NCBI GenBank assembly: GCA_963716095.1
Contig: CAVQSV010000016.1
Span: forward strand, 205,133-269,132
Length of the DNA: 64,000 bases
Reading direction: 5' to 3'
Origin: Sva-07 sp963716095
GTDB lineage: Bacteria > Actinomycetota > Acidimicrobiia > Acidimicrobiales > Ilumatobacteraceae
Part shown: piece by piece, positions 17,654-27,084 of the stretch
Layout: each line of letters starts with the position of its first letter
Numbering within the stretch: the stretch's first letter is position 1
Made by a program: the position numbers and the translations under genes
Notes under the pieces: generated by a model
The model's input: the letters and a program-made list of their open reading frames with translations, nothing else
Database searches by the model: none
Told to the model about the DNA's origin: nothing

Positions 17654-18658
17654 CTAGGCGGCTTCGGTGGTGACCGCGTAGTTCATCTCGACTCGGCAGT
17701 CACCCGAGCCGACCGAGACCTGCCGGTCCAGCCGGACGCCGGGTTCGATCACGACCGTCTCCGGGGCCGAGGTGAAGCGTTCGTCCATGTCCGGGTCGAA
17801 CCCGGCGACATCGACCTCGGCAACGAGGAGTTCCGCCTCGAATCCCCCGCGCACTCCTTCGCGCAACGTTTGCGAGACGCTCTGCGAGTCGGAGATGATC
17901 CGTCGTTCCCCATCGTCGATCTGGTCGGGATCCGACGTCGTCCCGAACGAGATGTCGGCCGGGTCTCCTCCGCTGGCACGCAGCCGCGCCCGGATGACGA
18001 AGTCGCCCGCGCCGCCGATCGAGTCGCAGTCGCCGGTGACCCTGATGTTCTGTCCGGTCACGATGAGCCGGAACACGCGCGCAGGCGGTTGTGTCGTGGT
18101 GGTCGTCGTCGTGGTCGTCGTCGTGGTCGTGGTCGTGGTCGCGGTGGTGGTCGGAGCGGGGGGCGGTGGCGGCGGAACGGTCGTGGTCGGTGCCGCAGTG
18201 GTCGCCGGTGCCGTCGTCGCGGAGATCGGAGAGGTGGCCGTGGAGGTCGGTGCCGGGCTGCTCGTCGATGACGCAGTCGGCGCAACGGTGGTCTCGACGG
18301 CGCTGGCCAGGTCGACCGAGGTGGAGGCAGACGTGGCGTTGCCGTCGGCGTCGGTGACGACGATGTCGAGAATCGCAGCAGTCACCGCTGCGTCGTAGGT
18401 GTGCTGGGCGGTGAACGTGCCTCGCCGGCCGGTGAACCCCTGCAGCGCCGTGCCATCGCCCCAGTCGATCGTCACCCGCAGGGGCCCGACGTCGTCGATC
18501 GAGTACTCGATGAACGATGTTCCCTCCTCGGTCGTCGACAGTGCCCCGATCGAGACCGCCGGCGCATCCTCAGCGCCGGTTGTGTCCGACGACTCCTCGG
18601 CTCCTCCGCCGCACGCGCCGAGCAACAACGCAACTCCCAACCACCACCGCAACCGCAC
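17654..18658 (-). CDS. Lipoprotein with PKD-like domain and poly-threonine linker
   Basis: 334 residues. The signal is MRLRWWLGVALLLGAC with the lipid-accepting Cys at residue 16. A PKD-like module follows (IDWGDGTALQGFTG, AQHTYDAAVTAAILDIVVTD). Then a long Ser/Thr/Pro linker includes 17 consecutive Thr, encoded by a GTC/GTG-type triplet repeat on the plus strand (about 18085-18150). The C-terminal globular part (FRLIVTGQNIRVTGDCDSIGG ... GDCRVEMNYAV) has paired Cys. It is anchored outside the membrane; the linker probably spans the wall. Function unknown. Confidence 0.75.
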   Translation of the reverse strand: MRLRWWLGVALLLGACGGGAEESSDTTGAEDAPAVSIGALSTTEEGTSFIEYSIDDVGPLRVTIDWGDGTALQGFTGRRGTFTAQHTYDAAVTAAILDIVVTDADGNATSASTSVDLASAVETTVAPTASSTSSPAPTSTATSPISATTAPATTAAPTTTVPPPPPPAPTTTATTTTTTTTTTTTTTTTQPPARVFRLIVTGQNIRVTGDCDSIGGAGDFVIRARLRASGGDPADISFGTTSDPDQIDDGERRIISDSQSVSQTLREGVRGGFEAELLVAEVDVAGFDPDMDERFTSAPETVVIEPGVRLDRQVSVGSGDCRVEMNYAVTTEAA

Positions 18659-18667
18659 CGGCTCTGT

Positions 18668-19339
18668 CTACTCGCCGAGATCGGTGAGTTCGAACTCGGG
18701 CTGACTCCGTCGCCGACGCAACCAGACCCTGCGACCGATCGCCGCAGCGACGACGACCCCGATGACGATGCGCCGGGTCTGCGTCGACATGCCGGCGAGC
18801 GCATCGAACAGGCCACCGCCGGCGACGACGAACAGCACCACACCCGGGATGATGCCGATGGCGGTACCGATCAGGAAGTTGCGAGTACTGACCTTCGACA
18901 CGCCGAGCAGCCAGTCGGCGGGAGCCAGCTGTCCGAACACCAGCCGCAGCAGCACGATCGGCCAGACACCGCCCGTCGCCAGTCGGTCGTTGTAGGGGTG
19001 CATCCGTTTCGGGATTCGCAGTTGCACCCAGTCCCTCCCGAACCAGCGAGCGAATGCAAAGGCGATGTAGCTCGCACCCATGTTCCCGATCCACGACAAT
19101 CCGATCGCCAACGGGTACGGCCACACGATGCCGGCTGGGACCATGTAGATCACGCCAGGTACGCCCAGGGGTTGGGTCAACCACATGACCAGCACGAAGA
19201 TCAGCGGGCCGACGACCCCGGTGTCGGTCAACAGGTTCTCGACGTTCCCGTCGCCGGTCGCCCAGTCGTAGCCCCCGAGGACGACGCCCGCCGCAGCCAC
19301 TGCCGCAACGACGGCGAGCATCGCCACCTTCCGATTCAT
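18668..19339 (-). CDS. VTT/TVP38-family membrane protein (DedA-like)
   Basis: About 223 residues from ATG 19339 (an upstream ATG at 19387 is less likely). Several hydrophobic helices surround the VTT core: GVPGVIYMVPAGIVWPYPLA, a glycine-rich reentrant region, RDWVQLRIPKRMHPYND, and IVLLRLVFGQLAPADWLLGVSKV, which matches the family pattern of an Arg-rich loop followed by Pro-containing helix. Members act in lipid or proton-coupled membrane processes. The gene sits 9 nt from the preceding lipoprotein gene and may share its transcript. Confidence 0.75.
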   Translation of the reverse strand: MNRKVAMLAVVAAVAAAGVVLGGYDWATGDGNVENLLTDTGVVGPLIFVLVMWLTQPLGVPGVIYMVPAGIVWPYPLAIGLSWIGNMGASYIAFAFARWFGRDWVQLRIPKRMHPYNDRLATGGVWPIVLLRLVFGQLAPADWLLGVSKVSTRNFLIGTAIGIIPGVVLFVVAGGGLFDALAGMSTQTRRIVIGVVVAAAIGRRVWLRRRRSQPEFELTDLGE

Positions 19340-19451
19340 TCCGGCGGACACTACGACGTCGGCGGCGGCAACGGCATCAGCGAACATCGGGCGGAGCGAT
19401 CACGTCCGATGCGGGCACCTCGCGACACCTCGGACTAGGTTGCGAATCGAC

Positions 19452-21638
19452 ATGGGGGTGTCTTCGAGAGGCTGGGGAGCCACGCAACTTCAACGTGCTG
19501 CCTGGCAGTTCGTGCCAGCTCTCGGGCTCGTTGCGGTCCAGCTGATCTTCTTCGGGATGCCGGCGGGCGCGTGGGTACGCGGCGTCGTCCTCGGCCTGCT
19601 GACCGCGCTGCTCGCGATGGGCATGGCGCTCGTCTACCGGGCCAATCGGGTGATCAACTTCGCGCAGGCAGATCTCGGGTTCGTCCCGACGTCGTTGGCC
19701 GTCGGACTCATCGTGTTCTCGGGGCTTCCCTATTTGTTCGGCTTCGGCGTGGGCCTGGTCGCTGCGGTCGCGCTCGGCGCGATCGTCGAGTTGGCGTTCG
19801 TCCGGCGGTTCGCCCGCGCCTCGAGGCTGGTGTTGACCGTCGCCACCATCGGCATCGCCCAGCTGCTCGTGGTGCTCGCCCTGCTGGTGCCGCGCATGTG
19901 GGACGAGAGCGCCGCCTCGCAGCGCATTCCCCCACCGGTCGACTGGAAGGTCACGATCGGCACCTTCATCCTGTCGGCCAACGACCTGATCGCCCTGATC
20001 GTCGCTCCCCTCGCCATGGTCGCAGTGGCCGTGTTCCTCGGCACGACCCGACTCGGCACCGCGATCCGCGGTTCGGCCGAGCGCAGCGAACGAGCCTTGA
20101 TGCTCGGTATCCCGGTCGCCTGGCTCTCGACCTTGGTGTGGGCGATCGCCGCCGGACTGTCGTTCCTCGCGCTCTTCCTCCGAGCCGGCATCCTCGGCAT
20201 TCCCCTCGGAGCCGCGCTCAGTCTGTCGAACCTGGTCCTGGCGCTCGCCGCGCTCGTCATCGGACGGCTGCGCCACCTCCCCACGGTCGCCACGACTGCC
20301 GTGGCACTCGGCGTTCTCGAGTACGGCGTCGCCTGGAATGCCAGCAGCCCACTGCTGGTGACGCCGATCGTGGGCGCCGCTGTGCTGATCGCACTGCTGT
20401 TGCAGCGGCGCCAGTACGGACGGTCCGATCGGGACGAGGCCGCTGCGTGGCGACTCGCCGACGAGGTGCGTCCGCTCGAGCCGTGGGTCGCCCGGCTGCC
20501 GCTGGTGCGACTGCTGCGTTGGGGCACCGCAGCAGCCATCCTGATCGGGCTTGCGCTGATCCCGCTGCTGTTGCGCACCGACCAGATCATCAAGGCAACC
20601 GCCATCGTCGTGTTCGCCGTGATCGGACTGTCGCTCGTGGTGCTCTCCGGGTGGGGCGGGCAGATCTCGCTGGGACAGATGGCGTTCGTGGCCGTCGGCG
20701 CGGCGGTCAGCGGCAAGTGCACGATCAGCTGGAACCTCGACATGTCGCTGTCACTCCTGCTCGGCGGCGCGGCCGGCGCGCTGGCAGCGCTGGTCGTCGG
20801 ACTGCCGGCCCTTCGGCTTCGGGGCCTGTATCTGGCGGTGACCACCCTCGTGTTCGCCTTGGCGGTGAATTCGTGGTTGCTCAACCGCCAGTTCTTCGAC
20901 TGGGTCCCCCAGGAACGCGTCGAACGACTCCCGCTGTTCGGACGGATCGACGTCTCGACGCCGACGCGCTTCTACGTGTACTCGCTCGTCGTGCTCGCGC
21001 TCGTGTACCTGGCGCTTCGAGGGGTCCGTCACAGCCGAACCGGTCGGGCCATCGTTGCGCTGCGCGAGAACGAACTGGCAGCGCAGGCCTTCTCGGTCTC
21101 GCCGGTGCCCGTGAAGCTCACGGCGTTCATGATCTCCGGATTCGTCGCCGGCATCGCCGGCGGGCTCTTCGTGCATCTGAGCCAGAGCTTCGACCTGACC
21201 AGCTACAGCGCCGCCGCCAGTCTCGACGTGTTCACCGCGGCGGTCGTGGGCGGGCTCGGCTCGCTCTTCGGCGGTGTGCTCGGCGCGGTGTTCCTCCGTG
21301 GCAGCGAGTGGTTCATCACGTCACCCGAATGGCGGCTGTTGTCGTCTGCGCTCGGGGTGCTGATCGTGTTGCTGATCATCCCCGGCGGACTTGCGAGCCT
21401 CGTGATCAAGATCCGCGACTGGTACGTCGACGTCGTCCTGCGTCACCGCGGCACCGAGCCCCCCGACGTGGTTCCCAGTGCCCAGGGCAACGGGAACCAC
21501 GGGAACCCTCACTCGGCCCCGGATGCCCCGGTTCCTGATGCCCAGGGCAACGGGAACCACGAGTCGGTTCCCGGTGCCCAGGGCAACGGGAACCACGATC
21601 AGGCCGACGAGGCGTCGAGCGAACGGAGCACGACATGA
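19452..21638 (+). CDS. Branched-chain amino acid-type ABC permease, LivH-LivM fusion
   Basis: 728 residues. The N-terminal half (about 25-315) is LivH-like: GLLTALLAMGMALVYRANRVINFAQADLG is the classic LivH opening. The C-terminal half (about 345-680) is LivM-like, with LSLVVLSGWGGQISLGQMAF, PALRLRGLYLAVTTLVFALA and GRAIVALRENELAAQAFSVS. Both permease subunits normally come from separate genes. The hydrophilic tail (about 690-728) contains three SerAlaGlnGlyAsnGlyAsnHis-like copies encoded by a DNA repeat. ATG 19452 was preferred to TTG 19440. The gene overlaps the next by ATGA. Confidence 0.88.
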   Translation: MGVSSRGWGATQLQRAAWQFVPALGLVAVQLIFFGMPAGAWVRGVVLGLLTALLAMGMALVYRANRVINFAQADLGFVPTSLAVGLIVFSGLPYLFGFGVGLVAAVALGAIVELAFVRRFARASRLVLTVATIGIAQLLVVLALLVPRMWDESAASQRIPPPVDWKVTIGTFILSANDLIALIVAPLAMVAVAVFLGTTRLGTAIRGSAERSERALMLGIPVAWLSTLVWAIAAGLSFLALFLRAGILGIPLGAALSLSNLVLALAALVIGRLRHLPTVATTAVALGVLEYGVAWNASSPLLVTPIVGAAVLIALLLQRRQYGRSDRDEAAAWRLADEVRPLEPWVARLPLVRLLRWGTAAAILIGLALIPLLLRTDQIIKATAIVVFAVIGLSLVVLSGWGGQISLGQMAFVAVGAAVSGKCTISWNLDMSLSLLLGGAAGALAALVVGLPALRLRGLYLAVTTLVFALAVNSWLLNRQFFDWVPQERVERLPLFGRIDVSTPTRFYVYSLVVLALVYLALRGVRHSRTGRAIVALRENELAAQAFSVSPVPVKLTAFMISGFVAGIAGGLFVHLSQSFDLTSYSAAASLDVFTAAVVGGLGSLFGGVLGAVFLRGSEWFITSPEWRLLSSALGVLIVLLIIPGGLASLVIKIRDWYVDVVLRHRGTEPPDVVPSAQGNGNHGNPHSAPDAPVPDAQGNGNHESVPGAQGNGNHDQADEASSERSTT
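21470..21596 (+). repeat. Three 31-bp repeat units inside the permease gene tail
   Basis: Units at 21470-21500, 21530-21560 and 21566-21596. Each starts GGTTCC, contains TGCCCAGGGCAACGGGAACC and ends AC. Within a unit the arms GGTTCCC and GGGAACC can pair, with TGC/GCA inside, so each is an imperfect hairpin. Units 1 and 2 are 29 bp apart and units 2 and 3 are 5 bp apart. They are translated as AQGNGNH-like peptides at the extreme C-terminus. Confidence 0.85.
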
Positions 21639-24598
21639 CGGCCCCGGACCAATCGGCCCACGTCGTCCGACGGTTCGCGTACGGCGTGCGGCACCCGAAG
21701 CAGTGGATGACCGACCTGTGCGGCGGCGAGGCGGCGTTCCCGCTGCTCATCCTCTTCGGCCTCAACGCCGTCGACGAACTCGACCGAACGGCGTTCGGCG
21801 TCCTGCTGCCGGAGATCCGCGAGTCGTTCGACATCAACATCTCGACGGCCCTGTCGATCGTCGCGCTCTCGTCCGTCGCGGCGCTGGCGCTCCAGGTGCC
21901 GATCGCTCAGTACGCCGACAAGTCCAAACGGATCCCGCTCGTGGTTGTCGGCGCGCTTGCGTGGGCGTTCTTCTCGGGGATGACCGGCTTGGCCACCGGG
22001 TTGATCCTGTTGACGATCGCCCGATCCGGATCGTCGCTCGGCAAGGCCGTGATCGACCCGACGCACAACTCCCTGATCGCCGACTACTACCCGATCGAAT
22101 CGCGCGCTCGCGTCTACAGCTTCCACCGAGCCGCCAACGCCGTCGGGGCATTCGTCGGACCGCTCGCTGCCGGCATGCTCGCCTACTACTTCGACTGGCG
22201 CGTGCCGTTCCTGGTGTTCGTCATCCCGAGTGTGATCTTCGCCCTGCTCGCACTGCGCATGAAGGAGCCGATCCGGGGTCGCTGGGAGCGTCAGGCCACC
22301 GGTGCCAGCCAAGACGTGATCGACACCGAGGAGGAGTCGCCGTCGTTCGCCGAGAGCTGGCGCACTGCTCACAAGGTGCAGTCACTGCAGCGCATCTGGT
22401 GGAGCCTGCCGTTCCTCGCCACGTCGCTGATCGGATTCGTCACCCTTGCCTCGTTGCTCTACGACCAGAAGTTCGGGCTCGACGAACGCGCTCGAGGTGT
22501 CGCAGCAGCGGTCTCCGAGCCGTTCGCGCTGGTCGGCCTGGTGATCGGCGCTCGAATCGCCACGCGGCGCTACGTCGGCAACGTCAAGGGCCTGATCCGG
22601 TTCGTTGCCTCGGTCGCCCTGCTCACCTCGGTGGCGTCGGCAGGGTTCGCCTTCGCTCCGAACGTGTACGTCGCCGTTGCACTCAACTGTGTGATCTCGG
22701 CGTCGCTGGCCATCATCGGTCCCGGCGTGTTGGCTGCACTGTCGTTGGCGATTCCTCCACGCGCCCGGGCCACCGGTTTCGCCATCGGGTCGCTGTGGGT
22801 GATCCCCGGGCTGTTCGTGCTCCCGGTGATCGGCTGGGTGGCCGACAACTGGACCATCGAGATCGGCATGCTCGTGATGATCCCGATGTTCATCATCGGG
22901 AGCCTGCTGCTGCGCAGCGTTGCCGACGTGATCGACGGCGACATCGCCCAGGTGTGGCAATCGGCCGCAGCCCGCTCGGAGGTGCTCTACGACCGCCGCC
23001 AGGGCACCACCAACCTGCTGTTGCTCAAGGGCGTCGAGGCCGGCTACGACAACCGCACCGTGCTGCAGGGCATCGACCTCCGCCTCGACGAGGGCGAGGT
23101 GGTCGCCCTGCTCGGCACGAACGGCGCCGGCAAGTCGACGCTGCTGAAGTCGATCAGCGGCATCGTCGAAGCCGACCGCGGAGCGATCGTGCTCGATGGC
23201 CGGGACATCACCCATGCCCCACCCAACGAGATCGCCGCCCTCGGCATCGTCCAGATGCCGGGCGGGCAGGGAGTGTTCGGCTCGCTGACGGTCAAGGAGA
23301 ACCTCGAACTCGCCGGGTGGACCAACCGTCGCGACGCCGCAGGAGTCGACGCGGCGACGGCCGAAGTGCTCGAGATGTTCCCGGTGCTCGCCGACCGGCT
23401 CGATCATCCAGCGGCCAACATGTCCGGCGGCCAGCAGCAGATGCTGGCGTTGGCGATGAGCTTCGTCATGCGCCCCAAGGTGCTGCTGATCGACGAGCTG
23501 TCGCTCGGGCTCGCCCCCGTGGTGGTCGGTCAGCTCCTCCCGATCGTGCGCCGGATGGCCGACGACGGCGTCACCGTGGTGCTGGTCGAGCAGAGCGTCA
23601 ACGTGGCGCTCACCGTTGCCGAACGGGCGTACTTCATGGAACGCGGCAAGATCATGTTCGACGGCCCGACCGCCGAGTTGCTCGAGCGGCCCGACCTGCT
23701 CCGTTCGGTGTTCCTGTCGGCGGCCCACGGCGACAACAGCGACGCCAACGGCGGCGACCAGATCGGAGCACTCGATCGCGCGGTGATCGATCACACCGAC
23801 GCGCCGGTGTTGTCGGTGCGTGACCTGTCGGTGAGTTTCGGCGGCATCAGAGCGGTGAACGGTGCGACGTTCGACGTGTGGCCCGGCGAGATCGTCGGCG
23901 TGATCGGCCCGAACGGTGCCGGCAAGACCACCGTGTTCGACCTGATCTCCGGCTTCACGCCGCTCGACGCCGGCAAGATCACGCTCAACGGGCGCGACAT
24001 CACCGCGCAGAACTCGGCCGGCCGGGCCTCGATGGGCCTCGGGCGTTCGTTCCAGGATGCACGGCTCTTCCCCGAGCTGACCGTGAGCGAAACCCTCGCG
24101 ATCGCCCAGGAGCGTTTCATCGGCAGCCGCAGCGTGCTCGCAGCGGCGATGCACCTGCCGATGGTGGTCGACTCCGAACAGCACGTCGCCGTTCGCATCG
24201 ACGAACTGGTCGAGTTGATGGGTCTGGGCGACTATCGCCACAAGTTCGTACGGGAGCTGTCCACCGGCACCCGACGTGTCGTCGATCTGGCGTGCCTCGT
24301 GGCGCACCGGCCGGCGGTGATCCTGTTGGACGAACCCACCTCGGGTATCGCCCAGCGGGAGGTGGAAGCGCTGGCGCCGGTGATCCGACGGCTGCGCGAC
24401 GAGATGGGTGCGAGCCTGGTCATCGTCGAACACGACATCCCGTTCGTGTCCGAGGTGTCCGACCGGTTGCTCGCACTCGAACAGGGTCAGGTCATCGCGA
24501 CCGGACCGCCAGCGGACGTTCTGGCCCATCCAGACGTCATCGAGTCATACCTCGGCACTTCCGGTGCCGCGATCACCCGATCAGGGGGAACGGAGTAG
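21635..24598 (+). CDS. MFS transporter fused to LivF- and LivG-type ABC ATPases
   Basis: 987 residues with three modules in one frame. Residues about 30-435 form a 12-helix MFS-like domain (GLNAVDELDRTAFGVLLPEI, then AQYADKSKRIPLVVVGALAW, the MFS loop 2-3 motif in variant form). Residues about 460-690 are a LivF-like ATPase: Walker A GTNGAGKST (about 494), signature MSGGQQQ (about 595), Walker B VLLIDELSLGLAP. Residues about 725-980 are a LivG-like ATPase: Walker A GPNGAGKTT (about 758), degenerate signature LSTGTRR (about 874), Walker B VILLDEPTSG. It overlaps the LivHM gene by ATGA and is 3 nt from the binding-protein gene. It is intact, with no break at either junction. Confidence 0.92.
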   Translation: MTAPDQSAHVVRRFAYGVRHPKQWMTDLCGGEAAFPLLILFGLNAVDELDRTAFGVLLPEIRESFDINISTALSIVALSSVAALALQVPIAQYADKSKRIPLVVVGALAWAFFSGMTGLATGLILLTIARSGSSLGKAVIDPTHNSLIADYYPIESRARVYSFHRAANAVGAFVGPLAAGMLAYYFDWRVPFLVFVIPSVIFALLALRMKEPIRGRWERQATGASQDVIDTEEESPSFAESWRTAHKVQSLQRIWWSLPFLATSLIGFVTLASLLYDQKFGLDERARGVAAAVSEPFALVGLVIGARIATRRYVGNVKGLIRFVASVALLTSVASAGFAFAPNVYVAVALNCVISASLAIIGPGVLAALSLAIPPRARATGFAIGSLWVIPGLFVLPVIGWVADNWTIEIGMLVMIPMFIIGSLLLRSVADVIDGDIAQVWQSAAARSEVLYDRRQGTTNLLLLKGVEAGYDNRTVLQGIDLRLDEGEVVALLGTNGAGKSTLLKSISGIVEADRGAIVLDGRDITHAPPNEIAALGIVQMPGGQGVFGSLTVKENLELAGWTNRRDAAGVDAATAEVLEMFPVLADRLDHPAANMSGGQQQMLALAMSFVMRPKVLLIDELSLGLAPVVVGQLLPIVRRMADDGVTVVLVEQSVNVALTVAERAYFMERGKIMFDGPTAELLERPDLLRSVFLSAAHGDNSDANGGDQIGALDRAVIDHTDAPVLSVRDLSVSFGGIRAVNGATFDVWPGEIVGVIGPNGAGKTTVFDLISGFTPLDAGKITLNGRDITAQNSAGRASMGLGRSFQDARLFPELTVSETLAIAQERFIGSRSVLAAAMHLPMVVDSEQHVAVRIDELVELMGLGDYRHKFVRELSTGTRRVVDLACLVAHRPAVILLDEPTSGIAQREVEALAPVIRRLRDEMGASLVIVEHDIPFVSEVSDRLLALEQGQVIATGPPADVLAHPDVIESYLGTSGAAITRSGGTE

Positions 24599-24601
24599 AT
24601 C

Positions 24602-26421
24602 ATGCAACCAGCACAGGCAGAGGGCGGGGGCTCCTCGTCGAACACTCTCAAGAAGTGGGGGCCGATCGGAGCGATCGTGCTCGTCGTGGCACTGGTCGCC
24701 GGCATCGTCCTGGCAACCAGCAGCGGCGATGATGACGACGACGACGCCGACGGCGGCGCCGACACGACCACCGCGGTCACCGAGGCGCCGGACACCACCG
24801 ACGCACCCGACGGAACCGAGGCACCGGACTCCACCGACGCACCTGACTCGACCGAACCGGACTCCACCGAGCCCGGAGGCGGTGGTGATGTCACGTACCC
24901 GCTGTCGTTCAGCGATGCCGAGGAACAGGGCATCGAAGTGGCCTGGGACGAGCGGTGTGACACCGAGCTCGGCAACGTCGCAGTTCGCGACTTCTTCGCC
25001 CCCGAGTGTTACGCCCCGTTCGAGGGCGACAACGGCGGCGAGACGAGCCGCGGGGTCACCGCCGACACGATCAAGGTCGTGCTCTACCAGGGCCCCGACG
25101 ACGACCCGATCATCAACTACCTCTCCGATGCCGTCTCGGTGGACGACACCAACGCCGAGAGCGAACAGACCGCCCGCGACATGCTGGAGATGTACGACGC
25201 GTTCTACGAGTTCTACGGACGCAGTATCGAACTCGAGACCTACGTGAGCACCGGACTCGCCAACGACGAGGTCACCGCTCGCGCCGATGCGGTGCGTATC
25301 GCAGAGGACTTCGAACCGTTCGTCGTGCTCGGTGGCCCCGCGCTCGACCAGCGCGTTCGCCGACGAGCTCACCGCACGCGAGGTGATGTGCATCGGATGC
25401 ACACCTGGCCAGCCACCGGAGTGGTACGCCGAGCGCGACCCCTACGTGTGGGGCGTCGGCATCGGAGCACGCCAGTCCCGCGAGCATGCTCGGGAGTTCA
25501 TCGCCAAGCAGCTGATCGGCGGCAACGCCGTGCACGCCGGCGACGAGGCGTTCCAGAGCCAGCCTCGCGCATTCGGACACGTCTTCATCTCGTCGAGCCC
25601 GGAATCGCAGACGATCGCCGACGAGTTCGTCGCCGGGCTCACCGAAGACGGCGCAAACGTCGTCGAGAACCTTCCGTACACGCTCGACCCGGGCAGCATC
25701 CAGGCACAGGCGTCGCAGATCATCGCCAAGCTCAAGGCCTCCGGGGTCACGACGGTGGTGTTGGCCAGCGACGGCATCGCACCGCGAGACTTCACCAACG
25801 AGGCGACCGCACAGGAGTACTTCCCGGAGTGGGTCATCGTGGCGCCGGCACTGTCCGATCTGACTGCGTTCGGACGCACCTACGACCAGGAGCAGTGGGC
25901 CAACGTGTTCGGCATCACGCACAACACCGCTGCGCGGGTCACGCCGGAGAACAGCGGCTACTACGCCCTCTACGAATGGTGGAAGGGTGCCGAACCGCCG
26001 GCGAAGGACACGATCGGTCTGCTGATGCCGAACTTCGGCTTGCTGACCGCGGTGCTGCAGTCGACCGGGCCGGATCTCACGCCCGCAGACGTTCCGTGAC
26101 GCGCTGTTCGACGGCGACGGGACGACCACCGCGATCAGCCAACCGTTCCTGCAGTGGGGCGACACGGGCATCTGGCCGTACACCGACTACAGCGGTGTCG
26201 ACGATGGAACCATCTTCTGGTGGGATCCGTCAGCGGTGGGCCCCGACGAGATCCGCAAGGACGGCACGGGAATGTATGCCTTCGTCGATGGCGGCGCTCG
26301 CTACCTGCCCGGTGACTACCCGACCGAGGACAAGCTGTTCAACCCGGACGGTGCCGTGACGATCTACGACGTGGCGCCCCCCGGCGAGGAGCCGCCGGAG
26401 TACCCCAGCCCCGCCGGCTGA
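24602..26421 (+). pseudogene. ABC transporter substrate-binding protein, membrane-anchored, with two frameshifts
   Basis: The N-terminal part has a hydrophobic anchor (GAIVLVVALVAGIVLATSS) without a lipobox, then an Asp/Thr/Pro-rich linker and the start of a type-1 periplasmic binding fold (TADTIKVVLYQGPDDD). The frame shifts near 25349 (after GGPALD) to SAFADELTAREVMCIGC..., which continues the fold (SPESQTIADEFVAGL, ASQIIAKLKASGVTTVVLASD). A second shift near 26084 leads to FRDALFDGDGTTTAISQPF and ends at 26421. Both need one surplus base. Reading through, the protein would be about 605 residues and would supply the extracytoplasmic receptor of the adjacent Liv-type system. Confidence 0.85.
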
Positions 26422-26472
26422 TCATCCCCTCGGAGTGAGCGGTGAGCGCCTCGCGGCGCTCACCGCTCGTCG

Positions 26473-27072
26473 TCAGACGCTCGGCGCCGTCTCGTTGAAC
26501 GTCTGCAGGATCGGACGGTCGCCGCGGAATGCGATGCGACACACAGCGGCCTGGTCGAGGTGGCAGTTGAACGAGATGTCGACGCCGACACCGAGCGCCC
26601 ACGCGACCGCAGACTTCATCGGCGACACGTGGCTGACGACCACGACGTTCTCCCCTGCCGCCCGCCCGGCCAGGTCCTCGCAGGCCGAGCGAACCCGCTG
26701 ATCGAGCGTGGCGAGCGATTCGCCACCGGTCGGCGTGAAGTGCGGATCGTCACGCCAGCGCTGCCACACCTCCGACGGCACATCGGTGTGCGGAGTGCCT
26801 TCGTACTCGCCGTACGACAGCTCGAGCCACCGATCGTCGGTGTCGACCGCCAGCCCGAATGCTGCTGCAGTCTGCTGCGCCCGCTTCAGCGGGCTCGACA
26901 CCACGGCGTCGACGTCACACCAGCGCTGCACGTACGCGGCGACCGCTGTGGCCTGCAGGCGGCCCATCTCGTCGAGATCCTGGTCGAGGCGCCCCTGCAG
27001 CAGTCCTGCGGCGTTGGCCGGGGTTCGTCCGTGACGTACGAGGATCAGCACGGTCGCAGTGTCCCACAGCAC
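26473..27072 (-). CDS. Histidine phosphatase (phosphoglycerate-mutase-like)
   Basis: About 199 residues. The catalytic RHG is in VLILVRHGRTPANA; the second Arg/Glu region is SSPLKRAQQTA and LSYGEYEG; the second His is in VVVVSHVSPMKSAV. Such proteins dephosphorylate small metabolites (phosphosugars, nucleotides, cobalamin intermediates); the substrate is not predictable. The start may be GTG 27072 or a GTG slightly downstream. It is the last gene of a leftward group with the membrane protein and zinc-ribbon protein. Confidence 0.85.
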   Translation of the reverse strand: MLWDTATVLILVRHGRTPANAAGLLQGRLDQDLDEMGRLQATAVAAYVQRWCDVDAVVSSPLKRAQQTAAAFGLAVDTDDRWLELSYGEYEGTPHTDVPSEVWQRWRDDPHFTPTGGESLATLDQRVRSACEDLAGRAAGENVVVVSHVSPMKSAVAWALGVGVDISFNCHLDQAAVCRIAFRGDRPILQTFNETAPSV

Positions 27073-27084
27073 CGGTGGCGCAAC

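Noticed and set aside
21470..21596. Intrinsic terminators between livHM and the MFS-LivFG gene
   Set aside because: The hairpins are inside coding sequence, have no T-run and are followed by an ATGA-coupled gene, so termination would break the operon.
22382..24529. 715-codon leftward frame opposite the MFS-LivFG gene
   Set aside because: Antisense shadow; composition and absence of motifs contrast with clear ATPase motifs on the plus strand.
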